DNA from: CAYSHJ01 sp964589725
Lineage (GTDB): Bacteria > Planctomycetota > Planctomycetia > Planctomycetales > Planctomycetaceae
Direction of reading: 5' to 3'
Assembly: GCA_964589725.1 (NCBI GenBank)
Contig: CAZPUJ010000020.1
Coordinates: forward strand, 1 to 17,681
DNA length: 17,681 bases
Shown here: positions 1 to 8,821 of the stretch, in pieces
How positions within the stretch are numbered: position 1 is the first letter of the stretch
Layout: each line of letters starts with the position of its first letter
Translations under genes and position numbers: made by a program
Notes under the pieces: model-generated
Database searches by the model: none
What the model saw: only the letters and a program-made list of their open reading frames with translations
What the model was told of the DNA's origin: nothing

Positions 1-181
1 TCGGAAAGGCTTCGGCGAGCGCCTGGCAGACCGCCGCTTGGCTGGCGAAGTCGGCGATGGTCACAGGACTTTTGTCCTGCTTTTCCATCGCGGGCGGGAT
101 GGCTCGCTGAACCGATTGGCAGACGGCAGCCGCTCGGCGAACGGCGGCGATGGCGACGGTGAGTTCGTGTGCGTAGGGCAT
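1..181 (-). CDS. 3'(2'),5'-bisphosphate nucleotidase / inositol monophosphatase family protein, N-terminal part (partial)
   Basis: Only the first 60 codons are present; the gene continues past the left edge. The start is the ATG read on the minus strand at 181-179 (MPYAHELTVAIAAVRRAA). The N-terminus has the layout of CysQ-like members of the FIG/inositol monophosphatase superfamily: a first amphipathic helix, then the segment EKQDKSPVTIADFASQA (about residues 35-51), where K-D/S-PVT-x-A-D is the family's early motif near the metal and phosphate site. Such enzymes remove a phosphate from 3'-phosphoadenosine 5'-phosphate or from inositol phosphates in the cytoplasm. I see no clear Shine-Dalgarno sequence. 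lpxB lies 90 bases upstream on the same strand, so co-transcription is possible. The metal-binding acidic motifs that decide the substrate lie outside the window, so PAP versus inositol phosphate is not settled. Confidence 0.8.
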   Translation of the reverse strand, partial: MPYAHELTVAIAAVRRAAAVCQSVQRAIPPAMEKQDKSPVTIADFASQAAVCQALAEAFP

Positions 182-271
182 AGTTGAGGAAACTCGAAGG
201 GAAATCGAGCTTCGGTCGTTGAGTTTTCGGATTTCGGATTTCCGCCGCCACATCGTTGGCCACTGTCCGTC

Positions 272-1447
272 TCACGCGGCCTTGGCGGCGGTAGGCACTG
301 TCTCGGCCGGAGCGAGCCGTTGCAAGAGGTAATCGGCGGCGCGCTGCGTCGCTCCCGCGGTCGCGAAGCGTTGACGCAACTCGGCGATCTCTTGCCGAGC
401 GGCATCGAGACGATCGTCGACGCTGAGCCAGCCGTGCAGCGTTTCAGTCAGGCCGGGAATGAGTTTTGTCTGGCCGCCGACGAAGAAGTACTCCGGCAGC
501 ACCTCGCGGTCGACGAACAGATTTGGCAACGAAATGAAGCGGATCTTTAGCAACGCTTTGCCGATCAAGTACGTTGGCCAACTGGCCCAATACATCACGG
601 CCGCCGGCTTGCCGTAAGACAGCACTTCCAAGCTGACCGAACCAGAGACCATCAAGCAGCACTCGCCCAATTGAATGACCTCCGGCGTCTTGCCAACGCA
701 CAAGTGAACCGGCAAGCGGCTGGCCGACGACAGCAAGTGCGTACTGCAAAACCGGCGGTGCGATTCCTTATAGCAAGCGACCAAGAAGCGGACGTGCGGA
801 TGCCGCTCGTACAGGCGACGCATGACCTTGACCATGATCGGAAAGTTGTGCCGCACTTCGCGGTCGCGCGAGCCGGGCAGGATCGCCACGTTGCGATATT
901 TCTTCGAGGACCAACTTTCGAGAAACGTCTTGTCGAGCGGATGTTCGCCCGCCTCGTCGAAGAATGGGTGCCCGACGTACTCGACCTTCACGCCGCGCGC
1001 CGCGTACCAGGCCGGCTCGAACGGCAGCGTGCAGATCACGTCATCGACGTACTTGCGAATCTTCACGATTCGCCACTCGGCCCAGGCCCACATCTGCGGC
1101 GGCAGGTAATAGACAACTCGCACGCCGGCCCGCTTGGCGTACTTGGCAACCCACCAGTTGAAACCCGGAAAGTCGATGAGCACGACGGCGTCAGGGCGAT
1201 GCTGCTCAATGTATTGCTTCGCCTGCTGAGCCAGCTTGTAGAACCGCCACAGCAGCGGGATGACGGCGAAGAGGCCCATCACGGCCATGTCGGTCAGCCG
1301 AAAGTGCAGCTCGCATCCCGCCTGCTGCATCGCCGGTCCGCCAAAGCCGACACACTGAATGCCTGGCTGTCGTCGCTTCAGTTCTTGAATCAGACGAGCG
1401 GCATGTTGATCGCCGCTCGGTTCACCGACCGAAAAGAAAATCTGCAT
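272..1447 (-). CDS. lpxB: lipid-A-disaccharide synthase LpxB
   Basis: A 391-residue protein, close to the usual LpxB length. It joins UDP-2,3-diacylglucosamine and lipid X to make the lipid A disaccharide at the inner face of the cytoplasmic membrane (GT19 family). Visible family motifs are SVGEPSGD at residues 6-13, the GFGGPAMQQAG segment at 34-44, IDFPGFN at 91-97, the YYLPPQMWAWAEWR stretch at 113-126, YVGHP at 157-161, LPGSRDREV at 190-198 and the SGSVSLEVLSYGKPA donor-site segment in the C-terminal half. I chose the ATG at 1447 rather than a start eight codons upstream because AAAGGAG sits just ahead of it and the protein then begins directly with the conserved MQIFFSVGEPSGD. The usual lpxA/lpxD/fabZ neighbours are absent. 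The divergent DUF1501 gene starts 198 bases away. The presence of lpxB supports a lipid A-making, Gram-negative-type envelope. Confidence 0.95.
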   Translation of the reverse strand: MQIFFSVGEPSGDQHAARLIQELKRRQPGIQCVGFGGPAMQQAGCELHFRLTDMAVMGLFAVIPLLWRFYKLAQQAKQYIEQHRPDAVVLIDFPGFNWWVAKYAKRAGVRVVYYLPPQMWAWAEWRIVKIRKYVDDVICTLPFEPAWYAARGVKVEYVGHPFFDEAGEHPLDKTFLESWSSKKYRNVAILPGSRDREVRHNFPIMVKVMRRLYERHPHVRFLVACYKESHRRFCSTHLLSSASRLPVHLCVGKTPEVIQLGECCLMVSGSVSLEVLSYGKPAAVMYWASWPTYLIGKALLKIRFISLPNLFVDREVLPEYFFVGGQTKLIPGLTETLHGWLSVDDRLDAARQEIAELRQRFATAGATQRAADYLLQRLAPAETVPTAAKAA

Positions 1448-1645
1448 CGCGACTCCTTTCGCAGAGGCCACCGATCCTTCGGGCCTCGGAATTACAGACA
1501 GTATTTCTGCATCACCGAGTCAGTCAAGGCGGGTCGATGCTCGGCTCGGTCGCCCAAGCCCTTGTGGCCTGTCGTTCGAATGCCCGAGCCCGTCCGCGAC
1601 AACCCACTTGATAGCCAGTGTGGCTCGACGTTACGTTGGCTCACC
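1448..1645. promoter_or_regulatory. divergent intergenic region between lpxB and the DUF1501 gene
   Basis: These 198 bases separate two divergently oriented genes, so promoters for both should lie here. I see the lpxB ribosome binding site (GAAAGGAG on the minus strand near 1455) but no clear Shine-Dalgarno before the DUF1501 start and no convincing -35/-10 pair. The plus-strand frame of the DUF1501 gene stays open through this region and on through the antisense of lpxB. That is why the N-terminus had to be chosen by protein content. Confidence 0.35.
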
Positions 1646-3079
1646 ATGAAGGCTCCACCGTCGACGGCCTGCGCTGATTTCTTCTCGGCTGCTCCCATGG
1701 GACGGCGAGAGATCCTGCGCGCGGGGGCGCTGAGTCTGGTGGGGCTTGATCTGCCGCTCTGGTTGCAGGCGACGACGGCTCGCGCTGAGACGACAGATTT
1801 CAGACAGCCGAGCCCGCGAGCGAAGGCCTGCATCTTTTTGTTCATGTGGGGCGGACCCGCTCATCAAGACACCTGGGACATGAAGCCCAATGCTCCCGTG
1901 GAATTTCGGGGCGAATTCCAGCCGATCGAGACGAACATCGCCGGGACTCACATTTGCGAGCACTTGCCGCAACTGGCTCAACGCACGGACAAGTTGGCAA
2001 TCATCCGTTCAATGACGCATGGCGACGTCGATCACACAACGGCCACCCACTTCCCGTTGACAGGCCGAGGCGTGCCTCGACGTGGAGCTGCTCTTGCCGA
2101 GGACTGGCCCAGCATTGGAGCCGTGATGGCTCGGTTGGGCCGCGGCCGCGGGCCATTGCCGCCGTTCGTGTCCATGATGCCTGTCGTCCCCAACGGTGCT
2201 CCGCGATTTGTTGAAGAATCGCATGGCCAGGGAGCCGGGTGGCTCGGCCCCACCTTCAATCCCCTGCGAATCGATGCCGACGCCAGCCTGCCGAATTACA
2301 CGGTCGGTGACTTCGCTCTGCATGCCGATGTCCCGGAAGCCCGCTCAAACCGTCGCCGCGAATTGTTGACCGATGTCGACCGCCAACTGCGAGTGCTGGA
2401 AGGGCATGCGAACATCGCGGCGGCGCGGAGCCACTACGACCGAGCGTTCTCGCTGCTGTCTTCGCGCGGCGCGGTGGAAGCGTTCGACCTGTCCCGAGAG
2501 CCAAAAGAAATCCGTGAACGCTACGGCATGAACATTCATGGTCAATCCGTCTTGCAAGCACGGCGATTGGTCGAGGCGGGGGTTCCGATCGTCACCGTCT
2601 TTTGGCCCAACGATGGTATTACCAATGTGAGCGTGTATTGGGACACCCACAATCGTAACTTCATCGACTTGAAGACGCGGCTGTGCCCGATCACCGATCA
2701 AGCCTTCAGCGCGTTGCTGGACGATCTTCAAGAGCGCGGGATGCTTGACGAAACGCTCATCGTTTGGACGGGCGAGATGGGTCGCACGCCGCGCGTCGGC
2801 CAAGGAGTCGTCGGTGGCGCCGGCGCCGGTCGTGACGGCCGCGATCATTGGCCGAGCTGTTTTACCTCAGTCCTCGCGGGTGGCGGCATTCGCGGCGGGA
2901 TCGTTCACGGTTCCAGTGATCGCTTTGCCGCGTACCCGGCCAACAGTCCGACGTCGCCCGAAGACCTGGCCGCCACGATCTATCATTGCCTCGGAGTCGA
3001 TCCGCACCTTCAACTGCCCGACAACCTCGGTCGCCCACTAACCATCTGCGAAGGCTCGCCGATCCAGGCGATTTTGTAG
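1646..3079 (+). CDS. DUF1501 family secreted protein with Tat signal
   Basis: A 477-residue protein of the DUF1501 family, which is very expanded in planctomycetes and belongs to the alkaline-phosphatase/sulfatase-like fold superfamily; its exact reaction is unknown. A twin-arginine signal lies at residues 19-47: RR at 20-21, then a hydrophobic run (ILRAGALSLVGLDLPLWL), ending near ATTARA. The mature part shows family landmarks: FMWGGPAHQDTWDMKP, HICEHLPQLAQRTDKLAIIRSM, HGDVDHTTATHFPLTG, and near the C-terminus TLIVWTGEMGRTPRVG and GRDHWPSCF. Start choice: ATG 1646 gives a short n-region before the RR. ATG 1697 would leave only one residue before it, and ATG 1580 is in frame but adds unconserved sequence. 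No clear Shine-Dalgarno helps decide. These genes are usually paired with a DUF1549/DUF1553 cytochrome-like gene; none is present here. The stop codon lies inside the palindrome that follows. Confidence 0.9.
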   Translation: MKAPPSTACADFFSAAPMGRREILRAGALSLVGLDLPLWLQATTARAETTDFRQPSPRAKACIFLFMWGGPAHQDTWDMKPNAPVEFRGEFQPIETNIAGTHICEHLPQLAQRTDKLAIIRSMTHGDVDHTTATHFPLTGRGVPRRGAALAEDWPSIGAVMARLGRGRGPLPPFVSMMPVVPNGAPRFVEESHGQGAGWLGPTFNPLRIDADASLPNYTVGDFALHADVPEARSNRRRELLTDVDRQLRVLEGHANIAAARSHYDRAFSLLSSRGAVEAFDLSREPKEIRERYGMNIHGQSVLQARRLVEAGVPIVTVFWPNDGITNVSVYWDTHNRNFIDLKTRLCPITDQAFSALLDDLQERGMLDETLIVWTGEMGRTPRVGQGVVGGAGAGRDGRDHWPSCFTSVLAGGGIRGGIVHGSSDRFAAYPANSPTSPEDLAATIYHCLGVDPHLQLPDNLGRPLTICEGSPIQAIL

Positions 3080-3141
3080 GATGGGCACTCTTGCCCGTCT
3101 ATGTCTTCAACTTTGGCGACGGGCAAGTGTGCCCATCCTAC
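3076..3141. repeat. 24-bp-arm palindrome at a convergent junction; likely bidirectional terminator and REP-like element
   Basis: Left arm 3076-3099 and right arm 3118-3141 are inverted copies beginning GTAGGATGGGCAC and differ at one base out of 24. The loop is 18 bases (3100-3117). Both convergent genes end inside it: the DUF1501 gene uses the TAG at 3077-3079, and the CehA-like gene uses the TAG read on the minus strand at 3140-3138, so each stop comes from the GTAGG end of an arm. There is no T-run after the stem in either direction, so this is not a classic intrinsic terminator, although a stem this long could pause polymerase or protect mRNA 3' ends. From memory, similar GTAGGATGGGCA palindromes recur in planctomycete intergenic regions; I could not check that here. 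Confidence 0.8.
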
Positions 3142-5603
3142 CGCCCGCTTTCTGCGATCTTGGTATAGACCGCTCGCGCGGTTTCGAGTTGATCCTGAAC
3201 GTGGCGCCGCAATTCCTCATTCGGCACGCGATCGCGCAGGCGAAGCGCGAGCGATAGCCGGTCGATCCATTTCAAGAAGAACTCGGCATCCGCTCGGGTA
3301 CCTGCCGGACTGCCAGCAACCTCGACATAGATCGGACTCGTGTGAGCATCCAGCGACCCGACCGGATGATCGACGTTGCCCAGTCCGGACGCTCGCAACG
3401 CCAGCCAGCCGCTGCGGTCGAACATCATCGGTGCCTCGAACGTCGGTGGTTGCTTGCTGTCCGGCAAGGGCACGCTGGCGACGACTTGACCGTTGTAAAG
3501 CACTTCGACCTTTGACATCGGAAAGTGTGATTGTGCCTTCGCGATCACGGTCAACACGCGCGGTGCGTCGAGCTTGATCGTGTCGCCGAGTTGATGCGGG
3601 CCGATGGAGAACTCCAGCATCGGTCCGTTGGTCACGAACGAGCGACCGGCTCGCAAACCGTCGATCCACTTCGAGTAGTCCAGCGGGCCGTCGAGCTTCA
3701 CATACACACGATCGGCTCCGGGCAAACGACTGTTCACGCGGTTCAGGAAGCAATCGGTCCCGGCCGAGGCCGGCAAGCGGAAGCCGCAGTTGAGCAGGCG
3801 ATGCCACAGCACGACCGTTCCGGCGTACGAGGCGTTCAAGTCCAGCGTGTCGATCTTGCCCAACGCGACGTCGATCGGAATGCCTTTGCCCGTGTACGGA
3901 TTCTCGTACGGATCGGCTGGGTTCTGAGCCACGTGCGTGTAGTTGACGAGGCCCCCTTGCCAATGCGTGCGATCGGCGATGTCGCTGTTGGTGGGGATGT
4001 CCCACGGGTTCGTCGTGTCCTTGAAGCCGGTCATGATCGGCTCGACGAGTTGCCGCAGATTGACGAGCGTCATGTGGCCCCAGATCGTACTGCGAAATTC
4101 TTGGTTCCAGTACAGCAGCGTCTCGTCGGTGGAGAGCGGATCAAGCCGGCCGCGGAAGTGCTCGCGATCGAAGATGCCGTCGGTGTCCGAATTCGCCACC
4201 ACGAAGTTGCAGACGTTCAGATTCTCGCCGGCGCATTGAGCCAGCATCGTCGCGGGCGAATTGTACCACTGGCCGTAACCGTAATTCGCGTGAATGTGAT
4301 TCTCTCCCGAATACCAACCGCGCGAGGCCGGATCGGTCCACCGCTCGGGCGAGAGCTTCAACTCCGTCGCGCGATCCGCCGAGATTTCGATTTCACGCGA
4401 CAGCGGCCGATACGCCAAGCCGTGAAACATGCGGACGCGGTACTTGCCGGCGGGCAAAGTCCACTCGGCCGATGGCTCGCAGTAAAAGTGCCCGACATCA
4501 TTGAGTACTCGATACAGCGACCCCGGCGGCGCGGATAACTTGCCGTCCACTTGCACGATCGACAACCGCGCGACGACCGGCTTGCCGCTCGCTTGATCCG
4601 TGATCGAGACCTTCAGTCGTCCGGTCGGCCGACCGAAATCGAGCCGTTCGATTCGCACGACGCGATCGCTCTCATCCGCCAAATCGCGCGTGACCAGCGA
4701 CGTCGGGCCGCGCTGATTGTCACTGAAGACCAGCCAACGCCCATCGCGCGATACCGACGGCCGGTCCTCATCCGCCTGGCCGAAGGTCAGCTTCCGCATC
4801 CGCGCCAACGAGTCCGACTGCGGCACGTACCAGAGGTCGTAATGAGCCTGTCCACCGCCCAACTCTGTCACGATGAACCAGCCAGCGCCGTCCGCCGACC
4901 AACACATTTCGTGAATCCGCGACGGAAATCGAAACAGCTTCTCCGGCTCGCCGCCGTTGATTGGAATACGCCACACATCGGCCGACGTTCCATCGCTGCC
5001 CGTCTGCTGGCCGGCTTGATCCAACGTCGTGGTATAGGCCAGCCACTGCCCGTCCTGCGACACGGCATAGCGCCCCCAAGTCGGAACCGGCGCGAGCGAC
5101 TTCGTTTCGCCCGTCGTCAAGTTCAGCCAGCCCAATCCCAGAGGTTGACCCTCCACGCGCAGCACGCCGAGCAGTCGGTCGTCCGGTAACCATTCCAGCC
5201 GTTGATACAGGATGGTGCCCAACACCTCGATCCGCTTCGTCACCGGCACCGGCTTTCCGTCCGCCGTGATGAGCCGCAGTTCGCCGCCAGAAAACCGCGA
5301 CGAATTGACATACGCGATCCGTTTCCCGTCCGGCGACCACACCGGCTCGATGTCGAATCCGGCACCGTGCGTCAATCGCGTCATCACGCCGCTCGCCCGA
5401 GGTACTGTCCAAATCGCCCCTTGATATGAGACCGCGATCGTGTTCCCGTCCGGCGACAATCGCGGATGCACGGCTCCGAGATGCGTTGCCTCTGACAGCG
5501 CGACCTTGGGAAACGGCCGATCCGACTGCGAAGTGAGCTGCGCCGCGGTCAGAAGTCCGATCAACGAAACCGCAGTAATGACCGACACCAGAATGCGTTG
5601 CAT
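3138..5603 (-). CDS. secreted TolB-like beta-propeller / CehA-McbA family metallohydrolase
   Basis: An 821-residue protein that starts at ATG 5603 behind a strong GGAGGAG; a longer frame exists upstream but lacks the signal peptide at its start. Residues 1-22 (MQRILVSVITAVSLIGLLTAAQ) look like a Sec signal peptide. Residues about 35-325 hold WD40/PD40-type propeller blades of the TolB kind, with repeated signatures such as LSPDGNTIAV, WSPDGKRIAYV, VSQDGQWLAYT and VSRDGRWLVFS. A beta-sandwich linker with carboxypeptidase-regulatory-like features (GRLKVSITDQASGKPVVARLSI, LPAGKYRVRMFHGL) follows, then the CehA/McbA PHP-like domain. Candidate metal ligands are H436 and H438 in SGENHIHANYGYG, and D617 in SAGTDCFLN. 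CehA and McbA act on carbaryl-type esters, but most homologues have unknown substrates. The likely site is the periplasm or cell surface. The substrate is not deducible. Confidence 0.85.
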   Translation of the reverse strand: MQRILVSVITAVSLIGLLTAAQLTSQSDRPFPKVALSEATHLGAVHPRLSPDGNTIAVSYQGAIWTVPRASGVMTRLTHGAGFDIEPVWSPDGKRIAYVNSSRFSGGELRLITADGKPVPVTKRIEVLGTILYQRLEWLPDDRLLGVLRVEGQPLGLGWLNLTTGETKSLAPVPTWGRYAVSQDGQWLAYTTTLDQAGQQTGSDGTSADVWRIPINGGEPEKLFRFPSRIHEMCWSADGAGWFIVTELGGGQAHYDLWYVPQSDSLARMRKLTFGQADEDRPSVSRDGRWLVFSDNQRGPTSLVTRDLADESDRVVRIERLDFGRPTGRLKVSITDQASGKPVVARLSIVQVDGKLSAPPGSLYRVLNDVGHFYCEPSAEWTLPAGKYRVRMFHGLAYRPLSREIEISADRATELKLSPERWTDPASRGWYSGENHIHANYGYGQWYNSPATMLAQCAGENLNVCNFVVANSDTDGIFDREHFRGRLDPLSTDETLLYWNQEFRSTIWGHMTLVNLRQLVEPIMTGFKDTTNPWDIPTNSDIADRTHWQGGLVNYTHVAQNPADPYENPYTGKGIPIDVALGKIDTLDLNASYAGTVVLWHRLLNCGFRLPASAGTDCFLNRVNSRLPGADRVYVKLDGPLDYSKWIDGLRAGRSFVTNGPMLEFSIGPHQLGDTIKLDAPRVLTVIAKAQSHFPMSKVEVLYNGQVVASVPLPDSKQPPTFEAPMMFDRSGWLALRASGLGNVDHPVGSLDAHTSPIYVEVAGSPAGTRADAEFFLKWIDRLSLALRLRDRVPNEELRRHVQDQLETARAVYTKIAESGR

Positions 5604-5931
5604 GACGTCTCCTCCACAAAGCCGAGTCAACGGGACCGAAAGAAATTCCCGAATCTCATGCACACCCGATGCGTCAGCAAGGAACACAGGTCCGACCTCA
5701 CTGACACTTCGGGTGAGTGTACCGCATCACAAATCAGGAAGTTATTTTCGTACCCATTCTTATTCTTAAGCCAGAATCGCGCGGATCACTTGGCATACTC
5801 TCGCGGAGCCGACAAGCTACACTCCGAACCGGTTCGTGCCCCCAGCGGCGATCCAGGTCGCGATTTTCAGCGCGACGACTGGCAAATGACACGCATCTGA
5901 CTTTCAACTCACGATCAAACGGAAGGAGCCA
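5604..5931. promoter_or_regulatory. divergent intergenic region between the CehA-like and glucosidase genes
   Basis: A 328-base region with no supported gene. It holds the ribosome binding sites of both flanking genes at its edges (minus-strand GGAGGAG next to 5603; GGAAGGAG at 5921-5928). A short AT-rich patch at about 5733-5770 could hold a promoter for either direction. TTGGCA at 5790-5795 followed 22 bases later by TACACT at 5818-5823 is promoter-like, but the spacing is too long for a standard sigma-70 site. No terminator is needed or seen here. Confidence 0.35.
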
Positions 5932-8706
5932 ATGATGAATCACGAAGCGGCAAGACTCCAGGAATCCCGTGACAAGAAAGTGGCTTGGCGAAAGTGGGGA
6001 CCGTACCTCAGCGAGCGGCAGTGGGGCACGGTGCGCGAGGACTACAGCGACACCGGCAACGCTTGGAATCACTTCAGCCATGATCAAGCTCGGTCGCGAG
6101 CTTATCGCTGGGGCGAGGACGGCCTGGGTGGAATCAGCGATGACAAGCAGCGGCTCTGCTTCGCGCTGACATTGTGGAACGGTCAAGATCCGATTTTGAA
6201 GGAGCGGCTCTTTGGACTGACCAATAGCGAAGGCAACCACGGCGAGGATGTGAAGGAGTATTACTTCTACCTCGATTCGACGCCGACACACTCGTATTTG
6301 AAGTACCTCTACAAGTACCCGCAGGCGGCGTACCCGTACGACAAACTCGTGCAAACGAATCGGCAACGCGGACGGCAAGAACAGGAGTATGAACTGCTCG
6401 ACACCGGCGTCTTCGACGACGACCGCTACTTCGACGTGTTCGTCGAGTACGCCAAGGAATCGCCGGAAGACATCCTGATCCAAATCACCGTGCATAATCG
6501 CGGGCCGGAGCCGGCGACGTTGCACTTGTTGCCGACGTTGTGGTTCCGCAATACGTGGTCATGGGACGAGAATGGCTCGCGACCTGAGTTGCGACTGTTG
6601 GAGGCAGGCCGCTCGCTGTGTGGCGTCGAAGTCAATCACGACGAGTTGGGTTCGCGTTTTCTGTACTGCGATCAACAGCCGACGCTGCTGTTCACCGAAA
6701 ACGAAACCAACACCGAGCGGCTCTTCGGGGCTGTCAACCGCACGCCGTTCGTGAAGGATGCGTTCCACAACTATCTAGTTCACGGGCGACAAGACGTCGT
6801 GAATCCGGCTCAGGTCGGAACGAAGTCGGCGGCACATTATCAAATCACCGTGCCGGCGGCCGGAAAGCAGACCATCCGCTTGCGGCTGAGCGATGTGTCT
6901 CCCTCCGCATTGGCGATGGCCTACGGCGCCAGCGGCAATCCATTCGGCCGGCACTTCACGACGGTGTTCAATTCGCGACGTCGCGAAGCGGACGAGTTCT
7001 ACGCCGAGACAACTCCGCCATCTCTCGACGCCGATGCCGCTCGCGTCATGCGGCAGGCGCTGGCCGGAATGCTTTGGGGCAAGCAGTTCTACTTCTACGA
7101 CCTCAATAAGTGGCTGGAAGAACGGGGCTGTAATCCGTTCAACGCGAATCGTAAAGCAGCTCCGCGCAACGATCACTGGCACCACATGTACAACGCGGAT
7201 GTGATCTCGATGCCCGACAAGTGGGAGTACCCGTGGTATGCCGCTTGGGATTTGGCGTTTCAAGTGCTGGCGCTGACGATGGTCGATCCGGACTTCGGCA
7301 AGCAGCAACTCGACCTGATGCTGCGCGAGTACTACATGCACCCGAACGGGCAGATTCCGGCTTACGAATGGAACTTCGGCGACGTCAACCCGCCGGTCCA
7401 TGCCTGGGCCACGATCTTCACCTACCGCCTGGAAAAAGCCCGCACCGGACAAGCGGACACACGCTGGTTGGAACGCAGCTTCCAAAAGCTGTTGCTCAAT
7501 TTCACGTGGTGGGTGAACCGCAAAGATCGCTCGGGGAAGAACCTGTTCGAGGGTGGTTTCCTCGGTCTCGACAACATCGGTGTGTTCGATCGCAGCGCGC
7601 CGCTGCCGACGGGCGGGCATCTCGAACAGGCCGACGGCACCGCATGGATGGCGCTCTATTGCCAGAACATGCTGGAGATCGCCGCCGAGTTGGCTCAAAC
7701 CGACGAAGCCTATGCCGAGATGGCGTTGAAGTTCATGCAGCACTTCCTGTGGATCGCCTCGTCGATGATCCACGCGGGCGGCGACACCGGCATGTGGGAC
7801 GAGGAAGATGGTTTCTTTTACGACGTGCTGCAACTGCCGAACGGCCAGTCGCAGCGCATGAAGGTCCGCTCGATGGTCGGCTTGCTGCCGCTGTGTGCCG
7901 CGACGGTGTTTGAAGGAGGATTGATCGCAAAGTATCCCGACATCATCGAACGCTACCGCAATTTTTTGAACGCACGCCCGGAGTTGGTTGCGTTCATTCA
8001 CGACTCACGCCAGGCGGGAGTCGCCAATCGGCATCTCGCCTCGATCCTGAGTGAAACGAAGCTCCGCCGAGTGCTCTCGAAGATGTTGGACGAAAACGAA
8101 TTCCTCAGCCCGTTCGGCATTCGCTCGCTATCGCGTTTCCACGCCGAGCATCCATATGTCACCCACGTGGACGGCCAGGAGTTTCGCGTGGGCTACCTGC
8201 CCGCCGAATCGGACAGCGGCATGTTCGGCGGCAACTCGAACTGGCGTGGCCCGATCTGGATGCCAGTCAACGCGCTCATCATCCGCGCGTTGATGCAGTA
8301 CTACGCCTACTACGGCGACGACTTCCAAGTCGAGTGTCCAACCGGCAGCGGCCACCTGATGACGCTGTATCAAGTCGCCGAAGAAATCTCGCGCCGCCTC
8401 TCGCACATTTTCACGCTGGACGAACAAGGTCGCCGCGCGGTCTTCGGCGGCAGCGAGAAGTTTCAGTCTGACCCGCACTGGCGCGACTGCGTGCTGTTCT
8501 ACGAGTACTTCCACGGCGACAACGGAGCCGGCCTGGGAGCCAGCCACCAAACCGGCTGGACCGGCGTCATCGCGAGAGCCATGCATCTCTTCGCCACGCT
8601 GACGCCGGAAGAAGTCCTCGCCGGCGGCACACACGCCTATTCCCAAGTGGCCACTCAGGCAACGTCAAGTGCGATTAACGAGCCAGCGCCGGCACTCCGA
8701 CGCTAG
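5932..8706 (+). CDS. GH63/MGH1-like glycoside hydrolase (probable alpha-glucosidase)
   Basis: A 924-residue protein starting at ATG 5932 (a second ATG follows at once) behind GGAAGGAG. There is no signal peptide, so it is probably cytoplasmic. The N-terminal third is a beta-sandwich-like region (DTGNAWNHFSHDQARSRAYRWGEDG, then YYFYLDSTPTHSYLKYLYKYPQ). From about residue 360 an (alpha/alpha)6-barrel follows, typical of inverting glucosidases of the GH63/MGH1 group. Likely active-site segments are WYAAWD (435-440, D440 as candidate acid), YEWNFGD (478-484, E479), MWDEEDGFFYD (621-631) and the highly conserved GNSNWRGPIWMPVN (767-780). Family members cleave glucose from oligosaccharides, glucosylglycerate or similar compounds; the substrate here is unknown. 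No sugar-metabolism genes flank it. Catalytic residues are assigned by analogy, not alignment. Confidence 0.88.
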   Translation: MMNHEAARLQESRDKKVAWRKWGPYLSERQWGTVREDYSDTGNAWNHFSHDQARSRAYRWGEDGLGGISDDKQRLCFALTLWNGQDPILKERLFGLTNSEGNHGEDVKEYYFYLDSTPTHSYLKYLYKYPQAAYPYDKLVQTNRQRGRQEQEYELLDTGVFDDDRYFDVFVEYAKESPEDILIQITVHNRGPEPATLHLLPTLWFRNTWSWDENGSRPELRLLEAGRSLCGVEVNHDELGSRFLYCDQQPTLLFTENETNTERLFGAVNRTPFVKDAFHNYLVHGRQDVVNPAQVGTKSAAHYQITVPAAGKQTIRLRLSDVSPSALAMAYGASGNPFGRHFTTVFNSRRREADEFYAETTPPSLDADAARVMRQALAGMLWGKQFYFYDLNKWLEERGCNPFNANRKAAPRNDHWHHMYNADVISMPDKWEYPWYAAWDLAFQVLALTMVDPDFGKQQLDLMLREYYMHPNGQIPAYEWNFGDVNPPVHAWATIFTYRLEKARTGQADTRWLERSFQKLLLNFTWWVNRKDRSGKNLFEGGFLGLDNIGVFDRSAPLPTGGHLEQADGTAWMALYCQNMLEIAAELAQTDEAYAEMALKFMQHFLWIASSMIHAGGDTGMWDEEDGFFYDVLQLPNGQSQRMKVRSMVGLLPLCAATVFEGGLIAKYPDIIERYRNFLNARPELVAFIHDSRQAGVANRHLASILSETKLRRVLSKMLDENEFLSPFGIRSLSRFHAEHPYVTHVDGQEFRVGYLPAESDSGMFGGNSNWRGPIWMPVNALIIRALMQYYAYYGDDFQVECPTGSGHLMTLYQVAEEISRRLSHIFTLDEQGRRAVFGGSEKFQSDPHWRDCVLFYEYFHGDNGAGLGASHQTGWTGVIARAMHLFATLTPEEVLAGGTHAYSQVATQATSSAINEPAPALRR

Positions 8707-8821
8707 CAGCGTCCGCCACAGGCCTGTCCATTCCCGACGCTTGCGAGATCGTACGGCAAGCGGCGTTAGGGTTGCCGCACGCTCACGAGCATGGCCTCGT
8801 GCGATCGAGCCGTTCTGTGTC

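Noticed and set aside
671..1645. Long N-terminal extension of the DUF1501 frame across lpxB
   Set aside because: It is antisense to the well-supported lpxB gene, has no family content, and would bury the Tat signal in the middle of the protein.
3531..4538. 335-codon plus-strand open frame
   Set aside because: It lies entirely antisense to the CehA-like gene and shows only Arg/Val-rich shadow composition typical of GC-rich coding DNA.
6775..8001. 408-codon minus-strand open frame
   Set aside because: It is antisense to the glucosidase gene, which has strong motifs and a ribosome binding site; this frame has neither.
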